DNA from: JAKOQB01 sp036824465
GTDB lineage: Bacteria > Pseudomonadota > Gammaproteobacteria > Burkholderiales > Burkholderiaceae_F
Direction: 5' to 3'
Length of the DNA stretch: 20,067 nucleotides
Assembly (NCBI GenBank): GCA_036824465.1
Contig: DAITAC010000076.1
Span: 1-20,067, forward strand
Shown here: positions 14,523 through 20,067 of the stretch, one piece after another
Position numbering within the stretch: the first letter of the stretch is position 1
Layout of the letters: each line of letters opens with the position of its first letter
Translations under genes and position numbers: made by a program
The notes under the pieces: generated by a model
What the model was told of the DNA's origin: nothing
The model's database searches: none
The model's input: the letters and a program-made list of their open reading frames with translations, nothing else

Positions 14523-15524
14523 ATGAAAGCACTCGTCTATACCCAACCAAACGAAGTGCAACTTCTCGAATGCCCGCTGCCAGATGCGGCACCGGGCGAA
14601 GTGGTGCTGAAGATTGAGGCCGTGGGCATCTGCGGCTCGGACATGCACGCCTATCATGGCCACGACCCGCGCCGAAAACCCGGACTGGTATTGGGCCATG
14701 AATTCGTCGGTCGCATCGAAACCAGCGCAGCACCCGGCTTCGAACGCGGCACGCGCTTCACCGGCAACCCGCTGATCACCTGCGGCAGTTGCGAATACTG
14801 CGCACAGGGGCGCAACAATCTGTGCAGCAACCGCACCATGGTCGGCATGACGCGCCCCGGCGCGTTCGCCGATTTCATGAGCATTCCGGCGGCATCATTG
14901 ATCGCGATGCCGCAGCAGATGCCGGCCGTGACCGCAGCGCTGACCGAGCCAGCCGCCACCGCGTGGCATGCGATCAATCTGTCGATGCGCGCGCTCGCGC
15001 GGCCCCTGCACGAATGTCGTGTGCTCGTCATTGGCGGCGGTGCGATCGGCATGCTGGCGGCGCTTCTGCTGGAACGGCTGGGCGTACAGCGCATCGCGGT
15101 CACCGAGCTCAATACGCCGCGCCGAAGTTCAATCGAGAAACACGTCGGCTGCGAGGTGATCGATCCGCGCGCGCAGTCGGTGACCGAAGCGGCGTTCGAC
15201 TACGTGATGGACGCGGTGGGAAGCCGAGTCACGCGCCAGCAGGCGTTTGCAGCGATCAAACCGGGAGGCGTGGTCATGCACGTGGGGCTCCAGGACTGGG
15301 CGAGCGAGATCGACATGCGCAAGCTCACGCTGGCGGAAATCACGCTGCTCGGCACGTACACGTACACGACGGCCGATCTGCGCGCCACCGTCGATGCGCT
15401 CGACCGCGGCCTGTTCGGTGATCTGGCATGGGTTGAGCAGCGGCCACTCGCCGACGGTGCGGCGGCGTTTGCCGACCTCGACCAGGGACGCAGCGCGGCG
15501 GCGAAAATCGTGCTGGTGCCGTGA
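14523..15524 (+). CDS. Zinc-containing alcohol dehydrogenase, candidate DHPS 2-dehydrogenase
   Basis: This 333-residue medium-chain dehydrogenase has a catalytic zinc site (Cys37 in GICGSD, His59-Glu60 in GHE). Four structural-zinc cysteines lie in CGSCEYCAQGRNNLC (about 84-98) and the Rossmann motif is VIGGGAIGMLAA. It belongs with L-threonine, L-idonate and sorbitol dehydrogenase-like enzymes that oxidise secondary alcohols. AGGAAATC stands just before its ATG, ten bases after the SDR stop. A secondary-alcohol dehydrogenase paired with an SDR behind an HpsN-like gene is what would be needed to racemise DHPS through dihydroxyacetone sulfonate; this is inference. It ends in a convergent junction with the SMP-30 gene. 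Confidence 0.9.
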   Translation: MKALVYTQPNEVQLLECPLPDAAPGEVVLKIEAVGICGSDMHAYHGHDPRRKPGLVLGHEFVGRIETSAAPGFERGTRFTGNPLITCGSCEYCAQGRNNLCSNRTMVGMTRPGAFADFMSIPAASLIAMPQQMPAVTAALTEPAATAWHAINLSMRALARPLHECRVLVIGGGAIGMLAALLLERLGVQRIAVTELNTPRRSSIEKHVGCEVIDPRAQSVTEAAFDYVMDAVGSRVTRQQAFAAIKPGGVVMHVGLQDWASEIDMRKLTLAEITLLGTYTYTTADLRATVDALDRGLFGDLAWVEQRPLADGAAAFADLDQGRSAAAKIVLVP

Positions 15525-15560
15525 CGGCTGATCGTGAGTGCGATCGGCGCCGCTCAGCCG
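15525..15560. terminator. Inverted repeat at the convergent ADH/SMP-30 junction
   Basis: CGGCTGA (15525-15531) and TCAGCCG (15554-15560) are perfect inverted arms around 22 bases that contain a second short repeat (ATCG and CGAT). The structure starts right after the ADH stop and covers the SMP-30 stop codon, so it could act in both directions. No T-tract is seen, so function is uncertain. Confidence 0.35.
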
Positions 15561-16447
15561 CCGAACTCCGGCTCAGGCAGCCCTGCGACATCGAGTTCGA
15601 TCGCAAACACGCCACCCGACAGCGGATGCGCAGCGAGTTCTTCGGCCGACGCACCATCGCGCGCCGATGTGACGTACAGGGTACGAAGCTCAGGTCCGCC
15701 GAATGCGCACATCGTCGTGCGCTTTACCGGCAATGCGATCGATACCAACTCGGTTCCATCCGCCGCCAGGCAGACGACGCGGCCACCTTCGTACTGCGTG
15801 CTCCAGTAGCGGTCGAGTGAATCGACTGCGGCGCCGTCGGGCCGGCCGCCATACTTCCGATCCGGCTGCCTGCGCTCGAAATTGCGCACGATGCGGCGTG
15901 CACCGATCGCACCAGTCGCGAGTGTGAAGTCGTATGCATACAGCACGTGCGCCGGCGTATCCGCGTGGTACATCACGCGATCGTCAGGACTGAACGCAAG
16001 CCCATTCGACACCGTGATGTCCCCAGTGACGCGTGTGACGCGCAGATCGGGATCGACTCGATACAGGGACGCCGCGGGACGATCGCGCGGCTCGAAAATC
16101 GTCCCGGCCCAGAAACGCCCGGCACGATCGCAGCGGCCGTCGTTGAAGCGGCTCGTCTGCGGCGATTCATTGACGAAGACGCAACGCTGCTTGCGACCTT
16201 CGGCGTCAAGCAGCCAAAGACCGCTGCGCATCCCGGCGATGAATCCGCCGCGCTCGCGCAGACCGATGCAGCCGATGTCTTCGTCGAGCTGGAAGAATGC
16301 GTCGCTGCCGCTGGCCGGATCGAAACGATGCAGGCGATGGCCCGCGATATCGACCCAGTACAAAACCTGTTCGCGCACCGACCATACAGGGCATTCGCCC
16401 AGTCGCGCACCCGCCGGCACCACGCACTGAACTGCGCCAATCTTCAT
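15554..16447 (-). CDS. SMP-30/gluconolactonase/LRE family protein
   Basis: The 297-residue product is a six-bladed beta-propeller lactonase or esterase-like enzyme. Metal-binding positions known in SMP-30 are kept: Glu in LGECPVW near residue 18, Asn in TVSNGLAFSPD near the middle, and Asp in RPDGAAVDSLD towards the end. Family members hydrolyse sugar lactones such as gluconolactone, and in sulfo-Entner-Doudoroff pathways a related enzyme opens sulfogluconolactone. Neither the dehydratase nor the aldolase of that pathway is present here. GAAGG eight bases before the ATG at 16447 supports this start; the same frame runs up to 16702 but upstream codons look like noise. It faces the dehydrogenase operon, and no LacI-type operator was seen before it. 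Confidence 0.9.
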   Translation of the reverse strand: MKIGAVQCVVPAGARLGECPVWSVREQVLYWVDIAGHRLHRFDPASGSDAFFQLDEDIGCIGLRERGGFIAGMRSGLWLLDAEGRKQRCVFVNESPQTSRFNDGRCDRAGRFWAGTIFEPRDRPAASLYRVDPDLRVTRVTGDITVSNGLAFSPDDRVMYHADTPAHVLYAYDFTLATGAIGARRIVRNFERRQPDRKYGGRPDGAAVDSLDRYWSTQYEGGRVVCLAADGTELVSIALPVKRTTMCAFGGPELRTLYVTSARDGASAEELAAHPLSGGVFAIELDVAGLPEPEFGG

Positions 16448-16696
16448 TGAGATGTGCCTTCGCCGGTCGCGCAGTTGCCGTACCAGCGAATCCGGACAGG
16501 CACTTCTGCCAGCGCCGTCGTGGCGGCCAGTATCTTCCGGAAGCGGTGCCGAGCGAGTCGCATGACGATGGTTCGAAAGCAAAAGCGGTCGAGGCGCGCG
16601 AGCATGTTTGTCCATGCGGGCGGAAGGTTGCGCACAAAAGGATACAGACGCACGCCGGGTGTCCGTGAATCTGGGGCCGGCTAAACTCCGCGCCCG

Positions 16697-17596
16697 ATGC
16701 AATCGCTATGGATGCTCGTCGCCGGTCTGCTTTTCGCGCTGATGGGCGTATGCGTGAAGTTCGCCGCACGGGACTATGGCGTGATGGAACTGGTGTTCTA
16801 CCGTGGCCTGATCGGCTGCATCGGCATCGCGCTCTTCGCCCGTCTGCGCAACGTCACGCTGTCCACGTCGATTCCCTGGCTGCATCTGCGGCGCGGCGCG
16901 GTCGGCACAGTTTCGCTCGCGCTCTGGCTCTATGCCACCACGTTGCTGCCGCTCGGCACGGCGATGACGCTGAACTACAGCTCGCCGCTGTTCCTGGCCG
17001 CGTTCTCGCTCGCCGCGTCGCTGATGGCGGGCCGGCATGCCAACTGGATGATGGCAATCGCGGTCGGTGTCGGCTTCGTGGGCGTTCTGCTGGTCCTGCA
17101 GCCAAGCTTTGACGACTCGCAATCCCATGCCGCGCTCGCAGGCCTGGCCTCCGGCGTGATGGCCGCACTGGCTTACTGGCACATCAAGGAACTCGGGCGC
17201 CTGGGTGAACCGGAATGGCGCATCGTGTTCTACTTTGCGGCAACGGGCATCGCGTTCGGATTGATCGGAACGCTCGCCACCGGCTTCACATCACATTCAT
17301 TGCGCGGCGTTGCATTGCTGCTGGCAGTCGGATTGACGGCAACGCTCGCTCAGCTGGCGATGACGCGCGCGTATGGCCACGGGCGCACGCTGCTCACTGC
17401 CAACCTCCAGTTCTCGGCGATCGTGTTTGCGTCGATATTCGGCCTGCTAGTGTTCGACGATCGCATCGGACCTGCAAGCTGGCTCGGCATCGGGTTCATC
17501 ATTGCGAGCGGCGTGATCGCGACCATTGTCTCGGCACGGCACGCGCGGCCCGGACAGTCGGTGGAAGAAATGATCGGGCCCGATGTCGACAAGTAG
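16697..17596 (+). CDS. EamA/DMT-superfamily transporter
   Basis: This 299-residue inner-membrane protein consists of two EamA repeats, about ten hydrophobic spans in all, each repeat ending in an interfacial YWHIKEL or YGHGRTL-like turn. The start (MQSLWMLVAGLLFALMGVCVKFAARDYG) and the segment TLNYSSPLFLAAFSL are typical of the RhaT/EamA type, which exports amino acids, nucleosides or other metabolites. The substrate is unknown. A TAAACT hexamer ten bases before the ATG could be a -10 box, giving a very short leader, but no -35 box fits. The next gene begins 20 bases downstream in the same direction, so they likely share a transcript. The preceding 249 bases hold no other recognisable feature. 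Confidence 0.9.
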   Translation: MQSLWMLVAGLLFALMGVCVKFAARDYGVMELVFYRGLIGCIGIALFARLRNVTLSTSIPWLHLRRGAVGTVSLALWLYATTLLPLGTAMTLNYSSPLFLAAFSLAASLMAGRHANWMMAIAVGVGFVGVLLVLQPSFDDSQSHAALAGLASGVMAALAYWHIKELGRLGEPEWRIVFYFAATGIAFGLIGTLATGFTSHSLRGVALLLAVGLTATLAQLAMTRAYGHGRTLLTANLQFSAIVFASIFGLLVFDDRIGPASWLGIGFIIASGVIATIVSARHARPGQSVEEMIGPDVDK

Positions 17597-17615
17597 CACG
17601 TTTTGAAAGAAGGCG

Positions 17616-18473
17616 ATGAGCACAACTCTCGTAACGGTGCAGGACCTGCAGCAGCACCTGTTCAATCATGACTGGTGCGTGATCGATTGTCGTCACGACC
17701 TGATGGACCACGCGGCCGGTTGGCGCGCCTACCAGACAGGCCACATACCTGGTGCAGTTTTCGCAAGCGCCGAAGAAGATCTGTCCGGCCCTAAGACGGG
17801 CACGAACGGCCGCCATCCCCTGCCCGATCGCGATGCGCTGGTGGCGATCTTTCGCGAGTGGGGCATCAACAACGACACGCAGATCGTTGCCTACGACGCA
17901 CATGGCGGTTCGTTCGCGGCGCGGCTGTGGTGGCTGGCACGCTGGCTGGGGCATTCGAAGGTCGCCCTGCTCGATGGCGGCTGGCCGGCATGGCTGGCGG
18001 CGACCAACTGGTCGAGCATCGAGCCGCCCGACCGCCCGCAAGGCAGTTTCGAAGCGCGCGAGTCATTGGTGCGCGTCGTCGACGCCAAGCAGGTGCTCGT
18101 GGCGCGCGGCGACCCGAACCTGTTGCTGGTCGACGCGCGCGCCCCCGAGCGCTACCGCGGCGAGCAGGAGCCGCTCGATCCGGTCGCCGGTCACATCCCG
18201 GGCGCAGTCAATCGCTTCTGGCAGGCCAATCTCACCTCGCCGGCCGAGGGCAAGTTCAAGTCGCCGCGCGAACTGCGCGCCGAGTTCGACGCACTGAGAG
18301 ACGGCCGCGCGCCGACACAGGTGGTCGCCTACTGCGGCTCGGGTGTCACGGCATGCCACCTGTTGCTGGCGATGGAGATTGCGGGATTGCCGGGCGGCGC
18401 GGTGTATGGGGGATCGTGGAGCGAGTGGGTCGCCGATCGATCGCGGCCGGTGGCCACGGGACCGACTGCCTGA
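17616..18473 (+). CDS. sseA: Two-domain rhodanese-type sulfurtransferase (thiosulfate or 3-mercaptopyruvate)
   Basis: The 285-residue protein has an inactive N-terminal rhodanese domain (GHIPGAVFASAEEDLSG, then LLDGGWPAWLA) and an active C-terminal one with VDARAPERYRGE, GHIPGAVNRFWQAN and the cysteine loop YCGSGVTAC (nucleophile Cys240). The loop CGSGVTA is typical of bacterial SseA/3-mercaptopyruvate sulfurtransferases, while CRKGVTA-like loops mark thiosulfate enzymes. It moves sulfane sulfur to thiol or cyanide acceptors in the cytoplasm; no signal peptide is seen. GAAAGAAGG (17605-17613) is its ribosome binding site. Its closeness to a sulfonate cluster may be chance, since the EamA-type gene and a control gap separate them. 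Confidence 0.9.
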   Translation: MSTTLVTVQDLQQHLFNHDWCVIDCRHDLMDHAAGWRAYQTGHIPGAVFASAEEDLSGPKTGTNGRHPLPDRDALVAIFREWGINNDTQIVAYDAHGGSFAARLWWLARWLGHSKVALLDGGWPAWLAATNWSSIEPPDRPQGSFEARESLVRVVDAKQVLVARGDPNLLLVDARAPERYRGEQEPLDPVAGHIPGAVNRFWQANLTSPAEGKFKSPRELRAEFDALRDGRAPTQVVAYCGSGVTACHLLLAMEIAGLPGGAVYGGSWSEWVADRSRPVATGPTA

Positions 18474-18486
18474 TCGCGGGGCGTAT

Positions 18487-18894
18487 ATGCCAACGACCAT
18501 ATTCGAGCGCATCATCGCCGGCGAGATTCCGTGCGCCAAGGTGTACGAGGACGAACACGTGTTTGCCTTCATGGACGCCGGACAGGTGAATCCGGGGCAT
18601 GTCATCGTCGCCACCCGAAAGCCGTACGAAACCATTCTCGACGCTGACGATGACAGTCTCGCTGCGTTGATGCTGGCCGCGGCGCGCATCGCACGCGCCG
18701 TGCAGGCCGGGTTCGCGCCGGAGGGCATCACGATCCTGCAAGCCAACCGCGCGGCCGGTTGGCAGACCGTGCCGCATCTGCATCTGCATGTGCTGCCCCG
18801 GCATCAAGGTGACGGCGTCGGCCTGATCTGGCCGCGCAAGGAGCCGGGACTGGACGTGTTGCGCGAACTGGCGCAGCGGGTGCGGGTGACTTAG
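18487..18894 (+). CDS. HIT family protein (histidine triad nucleotide hydrolase)
   Basis: The 135-residue protein begins IFERIIAGEIPCAKVYEDEH, a hallmark of HIT proteins, and carries the histidine triad HLHLHVLPRH (His97, His99, His101, His106). Family members hydrolyse nucleoside phosphoramidates, dinucleoside polyphosphates or adenylylated intermediates; the exact substrate is open. The ATG at 18487 is the only sensible start and follows the rhodanese stop by 13 bases, so the EamA, rhodanese and HIT genes probably form one unit. The end meets a convergent hairpin. Confidence 0.94.
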   Translation: MPTTIFERIIAGEIPCAKVYEDEHVFAFMDAGQVNPGHVIVATRKPYETILDADDDSLAALMLAAARIARAVQAGFAPEGITILQANRAAGWQTVPHLHLHVLPRHQGDGVGLIWPRKEPGLDVLRELAQRVRVT

Positions 18895-18897
18895 TGC

Positions 18898-18943
18898 GGT
18901 CGTCGTGGGGCGAGCGATGATTGTCCCGCTCGCTCGAACGACC
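18898..18943. terminator. Two-step stem-loop between convergent HIT and ZIP genes
   Basis: Outer arms GGTCGT (18898-18903) and ACGACC (18938-18943) enclose inner arms GCGAGCG (18910-18916) and CGCTCGC (18927-18933) with a ten-base loop. The structure exactly fills the gap between the two stop codons, so a bidirectional terminator is likely. There is no T-tract. Confidence 0.5.
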
Positions 18944-19723
18944 TCAGTGCGCGTGCATGCCGCCGGTGGCCAGCACGCCGATCACAACACCCGCAAATAT
19001 CAGCAGCACCTGAGGCAGCGACTGGCGCAGCGACGAGCGCCGCATCATCTCCGGCAGCAGGTCCGACAGCGCGATATAGATGAAGCCCGCGGCCGCGATC
19101 ATCAGCGCGTAGGGCAGCAGTTCCTGCATCGTGTCGAGCACGAAAAAGCCGACCACGCCGCCGACCACTGCGCTCATCCCGGAAATCAGATTGAACACAA
19201 ACGCCTTGCGCTTGGAAAACCCCGCGTTCAGCAGAATCATGAAGTCCCCGACCTCGTGCGGGATTTCGTGCGCCATGACCGCAAGGGTCGTTGTCACGCC
19301 GAGCTTCACATCGACCAGGAACGCGGCGGCGATCACCACGCCGTCGCCGAAATTGTGGAACGCATCGCCGATCAGGATCGGCCAGCCACCGCGGCGCGCT
19401 TCCTGCGCATCATGGCCATGATGGTGATGGTGCGCATCGCCTTCGTGGTGGTGCGTGTGATGGATCAACGCCAGCTTCTCGAGCAGGAAGAAGCCGAGGA
19501 TGCCGGCCAGCAACACCCAGCCGAGCACGAATGGATCGGCCCCGCTTTCGAATGATTCCGGCAACAAATGCGTGATCGCAACCGTCAGCAGCAGACCGGC
19601 CGATACGCACACCAGCTTGTCGACGAGTCCGCCGAGCAGACGAAAACTCAACGCGGCCGCGAGCGTTATCGACACGACGGTCGACAGCACGTTGGCTAAC
19701 ACGATGAAGGCGAGCGTGGACAT
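18944..19723 (-). CDS. ZIP family divalent metal transporter
   Basis: This 259-residue inner-membrane protein has about eight hydrophobic spans and a cytosolic histidine-rich loop (about 88-104, with seven consecutive-type His clusters such as HHHHHGH). The transport-site motifs are HNFGDG (123-128) in span four and HEIPHE (152-157) in span five, the pattern of ZIP zinc transporters. It most likely takes up Zn2+ or related divalent metals. The first ATG at 19723 was preferred to an upstream TTG at 19729. No good ribosome binding site is seen, and no Zur-like palindrome was found in the 107 bases upstream. It lies downstream of, and in the same direction as, the partial hydrolase gene. Confidence 0.93.
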   Translation of the reverse strand: MSTLAFIVLANVLSTVVSITLAAALSFRLLGGLVDKLVCVSAGLLLTVAITHLLPESFESGADPFVLGWVLLAGILGFFLLEKLALIHHTHHHEGDAHHHHHGHDAQEARRGGWPILIGDAFHNFGDGVVIAAAFLVDVKLGVTTTLAVMAHEIPHEVGDFMILLNAGFSKRKAFVFNLISGMSAVVGGVVGFFVLDTMQELLPYALMIAAAGFIYIALSDLLPEMMRRSSLRQSLPQVLLIFAGVVIGVLATGGMHAH

Positions 19724-19830
19724 GGTCAAACGCAGGCAGAAGCGTCCACGGTAGCAAACCCGTCAAGCCGTGCCACACACAGCAAGATGGCCGCGCGATG
19801 GCGCCCGCTGGGGTTTCACGCGCGTCGGGC

Positions 19831-20067
19831 TCAGGCGAGGTACTTCTGGAACCACTGCGTCAGACGCTTCCAGCCGTCCTCCGCCGCCTTCTTGGTGTAG
19901 CTGGGACGGTAGTCGGCGAAGAACGCATGCGGCGTGCCGGGGTAAACGACAAACTCCGACCTGACGTTGCCCGCAGCTTTCAGCGCATCGCGCATCTTCA
20001 TGACCGTGTCCTTTGGAATGCCGTCATCATCTCCGCCGAAGAGTCCGAGCACAGCGGCCTTGATTGC
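19831..20067 (-). CDS. Dienelactone hydrolase family protein, C-terminal part, cut by the window edge
   Basis: Only the last 78 or so codons are present; the frame is still open at base 20067 and reads AIKAAVLGLFGGDDDGIP at the edge, so the apparent start at 20052 is an internal GTG. LGLFGGDDDGIP holds the catalytic Asp region and VYPGTPHAFFADYRPSY holds the catalytic His, both typical of alpha/beta-hydrolases of the dienelactone hydrolase family. The nucleophile cysteine or serine lies outside the window. The natural substrate is unknown; many such proteins are general carboxylesterases. Confidence 0.9.
   Translation of the reverse strand, partial: AIKAAVLGLFGGDDDGIPKDTVMKMRDALKAAGNVRSEFVVYPGTPHAFFADYRPSYTKKAAEDGWKRLTQWFQKYLA

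Noticed and set aside
13745..16447. Sulfo-Entner-Doudoroff degradation of sulfoquinovose (SDR plus SMP-30 lactonase)
   Set aside because: The sulfogluconate dehydratase, the aldolase and the sulfolactaldehyde dehydrogenase are not seen in the window.
16448..16696. Search for a fourth LacI-type operator or small gene before the SMP-30 and EamA-type genes
   Set aside because: Only a poor match (a GAAAGC followed by AAAAGCG near 16573) was seen, and no small frame had a ribosome binding site and a recognisable product.
16448..16702. Extended N-terminus of the SMP-30 protein
   Set aside because: The upstream codons show no conservation pattern, and the ATG at 16447 has GAAGG at good distance and matches the family start.

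Overview
The window looks like chromosomal DNA from a high-GC betaproteobacterium, probably of the order Burkholderiales. The grounds are the strong G/C preference at third codon positions, the xseB-ispA-dxs order, many NitT/TauT-type and Bug/TctC-type transport proteins or remnants, and overall protein style. No rRNA, tRNA, insertion sequence, phage or CRISPR array was seen. The taxonomic call is inference.

Region 1 (1-5750, minus strand) is a compact gene string read right to left: a HutC-type GntR regulator, an inositol-monophosphatase-like protein, xseB, ispA, dxs and a class I glutamine amidotransferase. Apart from the regulator and the phosphatase-like gene it is housekeeping, mainly isoprenoid precursor synthesis. 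Several junctions overlap or nearly touch.

Region 2 (5750-16450) is the interesting part and looks like a catabolic island for C3 organosulfonates. The divergent gntR/suyA control region carries a perfect TTGACA -35 box and a palindrome that is a good GntR site. suyA-suyB encode a split UxaA-family enzyme that closely fits (R)-sulfolactate sulfo-lyase, which makes pyruvate and sulfite. Next comes a 96-codon chimeric remnant joining the start of a SlcC-like 2-hydroxyacid dehydrogenase to the end of a TctC-type binding protein. A LacI-type regulator is divergent from a NitT/TauT-type ABC importer (two permeases, ATPase, periplasmic protein). After a terminator-like hairpin come an HpsN-like sulfopropanediol 3-dehydrogenase (HisD fold), a short-chain dehydrogenase and a zinc alcohol dehydrogenase. 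A convergent SMP-30/gluconolactonase-like gene closes the block. Three near-identical cre-like LacI-family operators lie at the lacI promoter, the ABC promoter and in front of the hpsN-like gene, so the importer and the dehydrogenases probably form one regulon.

Read together, region 2 suggests this path: import of 2,3-dihydroxypropane-1-sulfonate (DHPS), interconversion of its enantiomers by the two 2-dehydrogenases, oxidation of (R)-DHPS to (R)-sulfolactate by the HpsN-like enzyme, and cleavage by SuyAB. The substrate is inferred from family membership and gene company. No sulfite exporter or sulfite dehydrogenase is present in the window.

Region 3 (16697-20067) is ordinary: an EamA-type transporter, a two-domain rhodanese, a HIT protein, a convergent ZIP metal transporter, and the C-terminal part of a dienelactone-hydrolase-like gene running off the right edge. 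No gene-free stretch exceeds 300 bases; the longest, 16448-16696, shows no recognisable element beyond the ribosome binding site of the SMP-30 gene.
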